64,000 nt of DNA from Bin80 sp026709335 (GTDB lineage Bacteria > Bacteroidota > Rhodothermia > Rhodothermales > Bin80), in the NCBI GenBank assembly GCA_965200825.1, contig OZ241385.1:434001-498000 (forward strand), given 5' to 3'. Below the pieces are notes generated by a model. It did not search any database and was not told the DNA's origin. It worked only from the letters and a program-made list of their open reading frames with translations. Both the position numbers and the translations under genes were made by a program. This document shows positions 9,061 to 16,832 of this stretch, one piece after another; the stretch's first letter is position 1; each line of letters opens with the position of its first letter.

Positions 9061-9606
9061 TCAACTATCTCAACCCAAGCTTTTCATGTCATTTTGTAGT
9101 GATACAAAGATACGGATCTTTCCTATTCTCATTTTTGAGATTTTTTCAGAAGCCATGATGTGATCTACAGTAACGGGGAGTTTTAGGGTTGATTAGGGTC
9201 ATTTTGAATGTGTATGCGGCCAGATTTGGCGTTATTTTTCCGCTTTGATTTCAACTGGGCACAGATCTGCTAACTCCCTGTGGAGTTACGGTTTCCAGTT
9301 TTGATTAAGCGTTGCATACTGTTCATGAATCTGGAGGTTTGTCGAGGTTGGCAACGCATTCCTCCACTGTAAAATGAGAAAAAACGCACTGAATATGCAG
9401 GGGAATCAGATACACCGAAAAAAACTAACAGTTTTCGTTAATCGAAATACTTGGATAGCGATTTGCCTGTTACGATTGGAAACACTTCTTATCTATTTGG
9501 ATAAGACTCTCATCTTTTTGTAGTGGAAAGACAAACAATTCCTGCCATCGCCCGCAAAGCTCAATTTGGCTCTTCGGCCATTTGTGTGAAAATTGATTTT
9601 TCAGTG
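9061..9606. other. intergenic region upstream of hsdR, about 550 bp
   Basis: No convincing coding sequence, RNA gene or IS end was recognised. It must contain the promoter of the leftward hsdR operon. The sequence is AT-rich with short poly-A/T runs. It marks the border between the R-M operon and the IS-rich region to the right. Confidence 0.5.
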
Positions 9607-9894
9607 TCAGGGACTTAGGTCAAGCCTTTTCTTAATGATCTTCGCAGCCATCCTAAGTCTCTGGATTTTTACTATGTCTACAGTCGGATCTCCTCCTATC
9701 CTACGCAGAAATGCTTGCGATGTCTTGTCATCAAGTGGTTTACTTTCACCCTTGGGGTCAATTCGTGATTCAATGTACATTATGCCTTCAACGAGTGATT
9801 CAAGACGCATCATAAACCTCGTTGTTGGCATTTGACGGCTAATGACTTCATTCACTATTGCCTGCTTCCAGTAACCCATTGTTATGGCATTCAA
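9607..9894 (-). CDS. small hypothetical protein, possibly truncated by an IS remnant
   Basis: A 95-residue frame with a plausible soluble, charged composition (MRLESLVEGIMYIESRID, LRRIGGDPTVDIVKIQRL). I do not recognise a family. Its 5' end lies at the boundary with the IS1634-type transposase fragment that begins near 9895 on the opposite strand, so the visible start may be artificial and the gene may have lost its N-terminus. No Shine-Dalgarno sequence is evident. It could also be non-coding. Confidence 0.35.
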   Translation of the reverse strand: MNAITMGYWKQAIVNEVISRQMPTTRFMMRLESLVEGIMYIESRIDPKGESKPLDDKTSQAFLRRIGGDPTVDIVKIQRLRMAAKIIKKRLDLSP

Positions 9895-10266
9895 AGGTGC
9901 TCTATGATGTGAGCAGTAGTTACGTGGAAGGGGAGCAGATGGCGTTTGCTACCTTTGGCCATAACCGGGATGGGAAGAAAGGCAAGAAGCAGGTGGTGTA
10001 CGGGCTGATGACCGATTCAGAGGGGCGTCCGGTCTCGGTGGAGGTTTTTCAGGGCAATACCAAAGACACCGAGACGCTGGGAACGCAGATCACCAAGATT
10101 CAGGACACGTTCGGATTGAAGCGGGTGATTCTGGTGAGAGACCGGGGGATTTTGCAGCAGAAGCAGATCACTGAGGAAGTCCTGCCGGTGGGGCTGGACT
10201 GGATTACGGGCATGCAGAAGAAAGAGATTCGTGCAGTGATCGATCATGAAGAGAGCAAGAAAAAAG
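9895..10266 (+). pseudogene. IS1634-type (IS4 superfamily) transposase fragment
   Basis: The frame covers only the middle of an IS1634-type DDE transposase: VLYDVSSSYVEGEQMAF with the first catalytic Asp, then GRPVSVEVFQGNTKDTETL and VILVRDRGIL with the second Asp, ending near GLDWITGMQKKEIRAVI. The N-terminal part and the third catalytic residue region are missing. The 3' end runs into the end of the ISL3 element that begins near 10267, so ISL3 cut an already incomplete element. It differs clearly in sequence from the complete IS1634-type transposase at 12583, so it is a separate lineage. Not expected to be active. Confidence 0.85.
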
Positions 10267-11554
10267 GGTACTACTACGATTGTTGTGGATAAAGTGCCAG
10301 GCCTCCGCAGAAAAAGAGAATTGCGACTCTGAAGTTTTCAAATTTTCTGTATCCTCTTCCGATGGTTTTGATCTCTTGAATTTTCCCATTCATACGTTCA
10401 GCGATCGCATTGGATTGTGGGTGGCAAAGCGCGTTACAGACGCCCTCATCATGTTCTCTGAACCTCTCTGCAATCTTGATGACTTCTTTCACCCCTGCGG
10501 TTTCCACGCTTTTGATCCAGAGATCAAAATCTTTCTTTGCTTCGGCGAAAGAGGTGCTGTTAAAGAGAGCTTTGAAGTCTTCTTGCAATCGCCAGGCAAC
10601 ACTGACTTCCAGGTTGGCTTCCTGGATGACCTTGAAGATCTCTTCCTGCGTTTTGGTGCGATTCTTCTCGTTCTTCAACAGCGCAAACCGGCTCCCCTTC
10701 AATTCTTCCGGATGGGGTTTCACTTCACGCTGACGAACCTTGTTCAGAGCTGTATTGAGATACTGGATCAAATGAAACCGGTCATGGATCAGGGCCGCTT
10801 CGGGAAAGACCGTCCGGACCGCCCCAATGAAGGCCTTCCACATATCGATGGAGACCGTCTCTACTTTCTCTTTTATGTCCTCAAAAATGCGCTCTAATAG
10901 TGCGATCGCGCCTTTTTTTGTCCGCCCTTCCCCGACATCAAGCACAACACCACGGGTCGAATCACAGACGATCGTCGCATAGACATGCCCGCGCCGGAGG
11001 GCTTTCTCGTCCATGCTCACATGAGCGACTGTTTCCCGCTTCCTTCGCTTCATTCCGCGCTCAACCCCCCGGTGCATGAACGCATGAACCTGATCAAATG
11101 AGCAGCGGATCAACCCGGCCGTTTTGGTCTGATTCTTGTTCACCTGCAGAACCTCTATCGCCCAGCTCTCAAACGAATGCGTCGCAGGACTCGATGGATC
11201 CGTCCAGGGAATCTCCATCGTTTTGATCCCCGCAGAAGACTTCACGCGGGGAAGCCTGCAATGGATATAACAAACGCTCTGAAACCAGTCCAAGTGACGC
11301 CATACGCGCTCCCTGCGACGGTCATAAAATACTCCGGGTTCTCCCGTCTCTGGACAGATCAGATTCTGTCCCGAATGCGAAAGATACACATCAATACGTC
11401 GCTCCTTCGAGTCAAAGGTGACCTCATCAACCTGCCACTCGGAGTCAAGTCCTAACGAGTCCCGCATCACTGCATTCATAAATTCCTTTGTCATGAAGTT
11501 GCTATATTTGACTCAACCTGAATTTAATCATTTCACACAAAACTCTACAGAACC
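10267..11554 (-). mobile_element. ISL3-family insertion sequence, complete
   Basis: The bounds are set by imperfect terminal inverted repeats: the left end begins GGTACTACTACGATTGTTG and the right end, reverse-complemented, begins GGTTCTGTAGAG. The same GGT-N-CTACTAC termini bound two short derivatives at 37.7 and 40.0 kb. No convincing 8-bp target duplication is visible (GAAAAAAG left, ATGAAAGA right). The element is inserted in an IS1634-type fragment on the left and abuts the ATG of the Sel1-like gene on the right. Confidence 0.75.
10274..11494 (-). CDS. ISL3-family transposase
   Basis: A 406-residue DDE transposase that should catalyse movement of the ISL3 element. The N-terminal zinc-finger-like region (LICPETGEPGVFYDRRRERVW) and helix-turn-helix part precede the catalytic domain, with Asp in HVSMDEKALRRG, Asp in VSIDMWKAFIGAV and Glu in SNAIAERMNGKIQE; all three acidic residues are present. 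The C-terminus FFCGGLALYPQQS is shared with the two internally deleted relatives at 37.7 and 40.0 kb, which could therefore be mobilised in trans by this enzyme. No frameshift or internal stop is seen, so the gene appears intact. Confidence 0.93.
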   Translation of the reverse strand: MTKEFMNAVMRDSLGLDSEWQVDEVTFDSKERRIDVYLSHSGQNLICPETGEPGVFYDRRRERVWRHLDWFQSVCYIHCRLPRVKSSAGIKTMEIPWTDPSSPATHSFESWAIEVLQVNKNQTKTAGLIRCSFDQVHAFMHRGVERGMKRRKRETVAHVSMDEKALRRGHVYATIVCDSTRGVVLDVGEGRTKKGAIALLERIFEDIKEKVETVSIDMWKAFIGAVRTVFPEAALIHDRFHLIQYLNTALNKVRQREVKPHPEELKGSRFALLKNEKNRTKTQEEIFKVIQEANLEVSVAWRLQEDFKALFNSTSFAEAKKDFDLWIKSVETAGVKEVIKIAERFREHDEGVCNALCHPQSNAIAERMNGKIQEIKTIGRGYRKFENFRVAILFFCGGLALYPQQS

Positions 11555-12109
11555 ATGAAAGATAGATCTACATCATGCTTAATTGCAAGCTTACTTTTCG
11601 CTACACTTATAGGCTATTTTTCTCCTGTATTAGGGCAGGAAATTGATATGAATGCTGTTAATTCTACAGCTCAATTCTTTATGAATGCATTGAATCGTCC
11701 GCGTGATATTGCACGTGATCAGCAAAATCTTGCTGATCAACGAGCCCACGAAATAAGACTTCTTCGCATGCGAATTAACGCTCAAACAGAGATTGGAAGT
11801 CTTAAGAGAATGCTACTTCGACAAACCGAACAATGTATGTCTGAACTGGATCGACAATCTGTGAGCTACACTAAAGAACTGGAAAATTTTTTAGATGACT
11901 TCACCCCTTTGATTGAAGAGTTAATTTATTGGCTTTCTGACGCTGCAGAGAGAGGAAATGTAGATGCACAATACAGGCTGGGAGTGATTAATATTGGGAG
12001 CGGGAATTATGAAGAAGCTGTAATTTGGTTAAAAGAAGCAATAGAACAAGGACACACCAAAGCAGAGCAAAAACTTAGTCTGGCGTATACCCTCTCAAGT
12101 GGAAAATAG
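11555..12109 (+). CDS. exported Sel1/TPR-like repeat protein
   Basis: A 184-residue protein with a signal peptide (LIASLLFATLIGYFSPVLG) and a helical body rich in Arg, Glu and Gln. The C-terminus carries a Sel1-like repeat (GNVDAQYRLGVINIGSGN, EEAVIWLKEAIEQGHTKAEQ), which usually mediates protein-protein contacts in the periplasm. The family member is unusually short, with one clear repeat and a partial second, so it may be a fragment of a longer repeat protein. The ATG lies immediately at the right end of the ISL3 element, which means the native promoter and ribosome-binding site were displaced; expression would depend on a promoter inside or across the IS. Confidence 0.65.
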   Translation: MKDRSTSCLIASLLFATLIGYFSPVLGQEIDMNAVNSTAQFFMNALNRPRDIARDQQNLADQRAHEIRLLRMRINAQTEIGSLKRMLLRQTEQCMSELDRQSVSYTKELENFLDDFTPLIEELIYWLSDAAERGNVDAQYRLGVINIGSGNYEEAVIWLKEAIEQGHTKAEQKLSLAYTLSSGK

Positions 12110-12112
12110 CAC

Positions 12113-12277
12113 ATGAAGCCAAAGCGTGATATAGAGGAGATTCGCGCGGAGTTTGAGGAGGCAATGCATACCCCGAGCGTGAACCCGCGCTGCGGTGGTC
12201 TGACACCAATAGAGTTCCTACAACGGACAGCCAGTACGAAGCAGAATAAAAAGTCGAAAAATCGAAGGGAACCATAA
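12113..12277 (+). CDS. small hypothetical ORF of 54 residues
   Basis: A short frame beginning MKPKRDIEEIRAEFEEAMH and ending with a basic tail (KQNKKSKNRREP), starting 3 bp after the Sel1-like gene. No family is recognised with confidence. The frame stops one base before the start of the methylase-like remnant at 12278, an arrangement seen in small operons, but the surroundings are heavily rearranged. It may be a remnant. Confidence 0.35.
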   Translation: MKPKRDIEEIRAEFEEAMHTPSVNPRCGGLTPIEFLQRTASTKQNKKSKNRREP

Positions 12278-12379
12278 ATGCAAACGAATGCCCTTTACTA
12301 TGGGGATTGCTTGGACTGGATACTGGAAAGAGTAGGAGATCCGCAGATCTTATTTATGGCTTGGCATAATATGTATTAG
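12278..12379 (+). pseudogene. N-terminal remnant of a DNA methyltransferase
   Basis: The 33-codon frame starts MQTNALYYGDCLDWILER. This resembles the opening of site-specific N4/N6 DNA methyltransferases, where a YYGDNLD-like motif precedes the DPPY region. The frame stops before the catalytic motif would occur. With the nuclease-fold fragment at 14389 on the other side of the IS1634-type element, it may be the debris of a lost restriction-modification locus. The family call rests on one short motif. Confidence 0.4.
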
Positions 12380-12516
12380 GCATGGAGTTCATAGAAAAGG
12401 CAGTAGAGCATGCGGAGTCATTACTACATCATCCCGATTTTGACGGTTTTGCTTTTTTTTTTGGGTTCAAAACGTTATTTCTGTGCCTTCCAGCGCAGGT
12501 TTTTTGAGCCTCGTTT

Positions 12517-12531
12517 GTAGTGTTCAGTTTT
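12517..12531. repeat. 15-bp direct repeat flanking IS1634-type element, left copy
   Basis: GTAGTGTTCAGTTTT at 12517-12531 is repeated exactly at 14298-14312, in the same orientation, around the IS1634-type transposase gene. IS1634-family elements are known for long target duplications, so this may be one. Alternatively the repeats are part of the element ends. Confidence 0.55.
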
Positions 12532-12582
12532 GGTTTTCTCGTTTTTATTCCGTAGATTTATACATCATAAATCCGCGCTATC

Positions 12583-14241
12583 ATGTTCGTCCGTGAACTC
12601 AAACGAAAAACCACCAAAAATATCTCCGTCCAGATCGTGGAAAGCTACCGCAATGAACAGGGACAGCCTCGCCTGCGCATTGTTCGACACATGGGAAGTG
12701 TTCCACCGGATGTGGTCGACGGCCTCGTTAAAATTGCATATCTGGAGATCGCCCGGATTCAGCAAGAGCGGCAGCCTTCGTTATTTCCTGCCGAATCGTA
12801 TGTCGATGAACTCGTCGCTGCACGCAGGAAAAAACAGGCCTCCAGGGCACTAATGATTCAGGATGCACGGAATCTGGAAGAGATGCGTCGGGTCTGCCTG
12901 GGCTTTCATGAAGTATTTGGAGCTCTGTATGATCAGATGGGGTTTGCAGAGGTATTTACGGGGAATCAGAAGATGGCCCGCCGCCTGTTCAAACAAGCGG
13001 TTTTGCTCCGCCTGGCTGCGCCCGGGGACAGTAAACTGGCACATGCTCGCCGGCTGTCCAAAGATGCAGGAGTCGACGTTCCGGTAGAGAAGCTGTATCG
13101 GATGATGGATGCGCTCACCGAAGACAGAATTGCACAGTTGAAGAACTTGGTCTCGGAGGAGACAACTGGACTACTCGGCGGAACATTAAAGGTGCTCTTC
13201 TTTGACGTCACGACATTGAGCTTTGCCAGTGAGGCTTCCGATGAGCTTCGCAAAAAAGGATTCAGCAAAGAAGGTAAGCCTCAAAAGGTACAGGTGGTGC
13301 TGGCATTGATTCAGACGAAGGAAGGTCTGCCGGTCACCTACGAACTCTTTCCAGGCAATACCACCGATGTAAAGACGCTTGAACCTGCAATGAAGCGGCT
13401 CCGAAACACGTTTGATCTGGATCAGATGATTGTGATTGCGGATTCCGGGATGTTGAGTAGCGAGAATCTGGCGTTGCTCAAGAGTATGGAGTGTGATTAT
13501 GTGGTGGCGGCGCGATTGCGGTCGTTAAGCAAGGTGCAGACCAAGACCATTGTCGGAGAGCAATCCTGGAAGACGTTGTCTTCGGGTCGGAAGGTCTGTG
13601 AACATCAACTTGGAGGTCGGCGCCTGATTCTTCGGTTTTGCCCGAAGAAGGCAGCTCGGGATCAGCATTTGCGAGAGAAGGCCATTGAGAAGGTCAAGCA
13701 TCGATTGAAGCAGGGAGTCAAGGGTCCGGGGCGTACGGGTCGCTTTCTGAGTGTGAAGCAGGATGGTGTCCGTCTGGATCACGCTGCGATTGAAAAAGAC
13801 AAGAAGTTTGACGGGTTGCATGGAGTGTGGACGAGTTTGGAGAAGCTGCCCCCGGAGAAGGTCTATCAGCATTATGGGGAGTTATGGCGGATTGAAGAGG
13901 GGTTCCGTGTGATGAAGCATACGATGGCGGTTCGGCCCGTTTTTCACTGGGTGGAGCACCGGGTGCGTGCTCACCTTGCAATCTGCTTTGCTGCCTTTGC
14001 GCTGCTGCGGATCTTGCGACACCGATATCATGTGCACTATGGCACAAAGCAGCGTCTGAGTGAGGGGCAGATTTTAGCAGAACTCGGTGCGGTGGAAACG
14101 TCCATGATCTGTGACCGGGACAATTGGGCACAGTATCTGCTCCCGTCCAAAGTCACCGATGCAGGCGCGCGCCTCTATCAGGCAATCGGTCTGAAAATCC
14201 AACGCCAAACCGTACTGTTCAAAGAAGGAAAGACCTTCTGA
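12583..14241 (+). CDS. IS1634-type (IS4 superfamily) transposase, apparently intact
   Basis: A 552-residue DDE transposase of the IS1634 type. N-terminal region MFVRELKRKTTKNISVQIVE, then the catalytic core with Asp in VLFFDVTTLSFASE, the GLPVTYELFPGNTTDVKTL block, Asp in MIVIADSGMLSSENL and Glu in YGELWRIEEGFRVMKHTM within the Y-(2)-R-(3)-E-(6)-K-like C-terminal signature. The C-terminus AHLAICFAAFALLRILRHR is typical. The frame is uninterrupted. The element sits between a methylase-like remnant and a nuclease-fold remnant and is flanked by a 15-bp direct repeat. It differs from the truncated IS1634-type fragment at 9.9 kb. Confidence 0.93.
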   Translation: MFVRELKRKTTKNISVQIVESYRNEQGQPRLRIVRHMGSVPPDVVDGLVKIAYLEIARIQQERQPSLFPAESYVDELVAARRKKQASRALMIQDARNLEEMRRVCLGFHEVFGALYDQMGFAEVFTGNQKMARRLFKQAVLLRLAAPGDSKLAHARRLSKDAGVDVPVEKLYRMMDALTEDRIAQLKNLVSEETTGLLGGTLKVLFFDVTTLSFASEASDELRKKGFSKEGKPQKVQVVLALIQTKEGLPVTYELFPGNTTDVKTLEPAMKRLRNTFDLDQMIVIADSGMLSSENLALLKSMECDYVVAARLRSLSKVQTKTIVGEQSWKTLSSGRKVCEHQLGGRRLILRFCPKKAARDQHLREKAIEKVKHRLKQGVKGPGRTGRFLSVKQDGVRLDHAAIEKDKKFDGLHGVWTSLEKLPPEKVYQHYGELWRIEEGFRVMKHTMAVRPVFHWVEHRVRAHLAICFAAFALLRILRHRYHVHYGTKQRLSEGQILAELGAVETSMICDRDNWAQYLLPSKVTDAGARLYQAIGLKIQRQTVLFKEGKTF

Positions 14242-14297
14242 TCTGGTTTTTACTCGGTTCCGGTTTTTTTTCATTCCTCTCTGAATAAGGGAGTTTG

Positions 14298-14312
14298 GTA
14301 GTGTTCAGTTTT
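14298..14312. repeat. 15-bp direct repeat flanking IS1634-type element, right copy
   Basis: Exact direct copy of 12517-12531. Together the two copies delimit a segment of about 1.77 kb that contains only the transposase gene and short flanks. Confidence 0.55.
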
Positions 14313-14388
14313 TCCAGAAGTCTTGCCTGGAAGCCTCTGTGTGAAAGGAAACCGTCGAAGTCAGGATCATAAAAAAGGTAGCAAGGAA

Positions 14389-14562
14389 ATGGCAGTCAAA
14401 TACAATATTCGCCGAATTATAGAAGAGTATTGTATTGAAAAATATTCTGAATATCCAGCAGGGTCAGGGCGTATTGATATCTATATACCCCGACAAAGAT
14501 TGATCTTTGAAACTAAGGTTCCTAAAACTATTTCACTGAAGGATAAGCTCCAACTAGTATAA
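14389..14562 (+). pseudogene. nuclease-fold fragment truncated by the IS630 element
   Basis: The frame encodes MAVKYNIRRIIEEYC and then YPAGSGRIDIYIPRQ with RLIFETKVP. The spacing of Asp and Glu-x-Lys (RIDIYI...FETK) matches a PD-(D/E)XK core like those beside DNA methyltransferases. The stop codon TAA at 14560-14562 is formed at the boundary where the IS630 element begins, so the protein is cut short after about 57 codons. Upstream continuity to 14323 is open but weak. With the methylase remnant at 12278 it suggests a second, destroyed R-M locus; this link is inference. Confidence 0.5.
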
Positions 14563-15720
14563 TGTACCGTTAATTCGTTATGAGCAAATTGAAAAATTCC
14601 GTATATTGTGAATGTATCAAATTGCATTTACAATGCCAAAATCATCATACTCGCGAAGCTCCCCGATTAACCGAAGCGTAGCGTGCAGATTTGGAGCGCT
14701 GGATTCGTCGCCCAAAAACCGCGCAATCCCTTGCATTGCGCGCCAGGATTGTTTTAGCGTCTGCTGAAGGCCTCAGTGATCAGGCGATTGCGGAGAAACT
14801 GGGAATTTCTCGGGCGACCACAGGAAAATGGCGTCGTCGTTTTCTGAAAGAGGGCTGTGATGGACTTTTTGACCTGCCTCGTCCGGGAAAGCCCCGCACT
14901 GTATCGGATGAAGAGGTCGAACAGGTTGTCACCAAGACACTGGAATCCCTACCTGAGAACGCAACCCATTGGAGCACTCGAAAGATGTCGGAGGCCACGG
15001 GAGTCAGCACGACCACAGTGAGCGGAATCTGGCGTGCTTTCGGACTCAAGCCTCACCGTGTAGAAACGTTCAAGTTGTCCACGGATCCGCTGTTCATTGA
15101 AAAAGTACGAGATATTGTCGGACTGTACATGTCGCCCCCTGAGCGGGCAGTGGTGCTCTGTATAGATGAGAAAAATCCCAGATTCAGGCGTTGGATCGAA
15201 CGCAACCCATTTTGCCGATGCAACCAGGGCTCCCGGAGCATCGAACCCACGACTACAGGCGCCATGATACATTTCTTTGTTTGCGGCCCTGAATGTGGCA
15301 ACCGGTGAAGTCATTGGACGATGTTATCGCCGTCATCGCTCCACAGAATTCCTCAAATTTCTGCGCATCATTGACCGCTCTGTTCCCAAGGATCTGGAAA
15401 TTCATCTCGTTCTGGATAACTACAGCACCCATAAAATTGCACTCATTCACAACTGGCTACTCGGGCGTCCAAGATTTCACCTTCACTTCACACCAACGAG
15501 TTCCTCTTGGATGAATCTTGTGGAACGCTGGTTTGCTGCCATTACCAATGATCAGATCCGGCGTGGAACCCATCGCAGTACCAAAGAACTGGAGATCGCA
15601 ATTACAAAGTACCTCGAGATCTACAACGAGAATCCAAAACCGTTTGTATGGACCAAATCTGCAGATCAAATTCTGAAATCTATCAAAAATTACTGTACAA
15701 GAATTAATGAAACACGACAC
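14562..15720 (+). mobile_element. IS630-family element, defective
   Basis: Bounded by TA dinucleotides (14560-14561 and 15721-15722), as expected for IS630/Tc1-type insertion. The ends share a TGT...GTT-like start: the left begins ATGTACCGTTAATTCG and the right, reverse-complemented, begins GTGTCGTGTTTCATTAATT. It interrupts the nuclease-fold fragment on the left and an ISAzo13 remnant on the right. Confidence 0.6.
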
Positions 15721-15723
15721 TAG
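14691..15723 (+). pseudogene. IS630-family transposase with two frameshifts
   Basis: The N-terminal helix-turn-helix domains (LSDQAIAEKLGISRATTGKW) and the first catalytic Asp (VVLCIDEK) are in one frame. After an A-rich run near 15172 the expected continuation (SQIQALDRTQPILPMQPG) is in a second frame. From about 15277 a third frame carries LFAALNVATGEVIGRCYR, the second Asp in LVLDNYSTHK and the Glu in WMNLVERWF. Thus all three catalytic residues exist but two indels prevent a normal product. The third segment would be a normal-looking C-terminus. A recent decay is likely because the protein sequence outside the shifts is well conserved. Sequencing error in the A run cannot be excluded for the first shift. 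Confidence 0.88.
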
Positions 15724-15980
15724 ATTGAGTTGGCTCATTCCCTCCTTGCTGATTTTTAGTCCTCGTTCGTATTGGTGTTCAATCCGTTTGGCGGTGACGG
15801 TTAATCCGGTTTGTGTAGTTGTGGTATTCATGTAGCTCAGCAGAGGGCAAACGAAATAAGTGGAACTCCGGTCTATCTTTTGGAGATCTCGCTGTGGAGG
15901 TGGTGTTCGGTCGGGCTCTACTTTGAGGCCCCGCTGGGTAAATGTGCAACGGTCACGGTAAGATTGAATGAGATTTGCAA
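15723..15980 (-). pseudogene. decayed ISAzo13-family transposase fragment
   Basis: On the minus strand, a frame reads VTVAHLPSGASK-stop-SPTEHHLHSEISK-stop-TGVPLIS, matching the ISAzo13 C-terminal core in which both stops replace conserved Trp (SKWNPIEHRLFSEIS, KNWAGVPL). After a frameshift the next part reads MNTTTTQTGLTVTAK and ERGLKISKEGMSQLNL, matching the TTTRTGL/KISDEEM region. The fragment ends at the IS630 boundary. It holds at least two nonsense mutations and one frameshift and is clearly dead. Confidence 0.75.
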
Positions 15981-16314
15981 GGTGATGCTGGAGAAAGTAT
16001 TCCCACGTGTCATGGTTTGTGAATCAATAAAGATGATGATCAATAGCGAAAATTCTCAATTGTGACTCTTCACTTTTATGAGTTGAAATATTGATCGAGT
16101 CCTGCAAACAAGTTAATACAACCCTTGGCCTCAGAACTATTGATCAATCTGTTGGACAGGGCATGGCACGAATATTGCCGGCATATCAACAGACTAGTGA
16201 AGGATTCTTTATGCAGATGAACTAGCTGCGTTACAGAAAAACTCTTGAACATTTCCAATCCGAAGCTCTTATCCACGGATATAGGGTGGAAGCCCCTGAA
16301 ATTTTTACTATCCC
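15981..16314. other. intergenic, about 330 bp
   Basis: No gene, RNA or repeat recognised. It is upstream of the cysteine-rich peptide operon and should contain its promoter. Confidence 0.4.
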
Positions 16315-16587
16315 ATGCACAAAAAAAGAAATTCTTTAATACGCTCATGCCTGGCTTTGTTTTGCACAATAGCGTTAATTGTTTTAAGCAGCACTTCCTA
16401 TTCGAAGATTGAACGTGACATAGTATGTTCTTCAACCTGTTCTGGTTTTTGGCGGTGCACAGGAGGAGATGGCAAATGCCCTTCTGATGTTGTATGCTGC
16501 CATAGAGATGATCTTCCCTGTACTTCGGAAGATGTGTGGTCTGTTGAATGTTATGGCGATTACAGAAGTATGGCGAAGGGAAAATGA
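16315..16587 (+). CDS. small exported cysteine-rich protein 1
   Basis: A 90-residue protein: a basic N-terminus (MHKKRNSLIRSC), a hydrophobic segment (LALFCTIALIVLSSTSYS) and a mature part of about 55 residues with eight cysteines (spacing C-C-C-C-CC-C-C). The even number and secretion signal suggest disulfide bonding outside the cytoplasm. The architecture recalls the NVEALA-type peptides that accompany propeller lipoproteins in Bacteroidota, but sequence similarity is limited. Its stop overlaps the start of the next gene as ATGA, and a beta-propeller lipoprotein and a thioredoxin-fold protein follow, so these four genes probably form one operon. Function unknown. Confidence 0.65.
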   Translation: MHKKRNSLIRSCLALFCTIALIVLSSTSYSKIERDIVCSSTCSGFWRCTGGDGKCPSDVVCCHRDDLPCTSEDVWSVECYGDYRSMAKGK

Positions 16588-16832
16588 GGATCAAATATCG
16601 AGTACTACTTTTGTCGCTAGCGTTTGCCTTCCTGATCATCTTGTCAGGATTGAAAGCCGGTAATTTAGAAGCCTATGAAAGAGTACCTTGGTGTGGTGAT
16701 ACACAGGCATGTTCGGCTGTTGGCTGTTCTGGTTACGATAGGGCTTGTGCCGGTATGCCTTGTATAGAATGTGCAGAATTCGGGTGTGCTTACGATTTCC
16801 AACTTTGTTACTCGGGGATCAGTCGTGAATAA
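16584..16832 (+). CDS. small exported cysteine-rich protein 2 (NVEALA-like)
   Basis: An 82-residue protein starting at the ATG that overlaps the previous stop (ATGA), preceded by AAGGGAA. A signal/membrane segment (VLLLSLAFAFLIILSG) leads to GNLEAYERVPWCGD, in which NLEAYE resembles the NVEALA motif of short Bacteroidota exported peptides. The mature region has eight cysteines, as in the preceding protein. A longer frame from 16548 exists but overlaps gene 1 without a ribosome-binding site. The paired, coupled peptides next to a propeller lipoprotein suggest an exported peptide system; whether they are structural, signalling or antagonistic is unknown. Confidence 0.68.
   Translation: MRIKYRVLLLSLAFAFLIILSGLKAGNLEAYERVPWCGDTQACSAVGCSGYDRACAGMPCIECAEFGCAYDFQLCYSGISRE

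Noticed and set aside
12113..12277. Resemblance of the 54-residue ORF (GLTPIEFLQRTAS) to the start of acyl-CoA synthetases
   Set aside because: The match is one short segment, the basic tail is unlike that family and no further domain follows.
16076..16639. 187-residue minus-strand frame across the start of the cysteine-rich peptide genes
   Set aside because: It overlaps two genes that have signal peptides, coupled starts and conserved cysteines, and its own composition is not protein-like.
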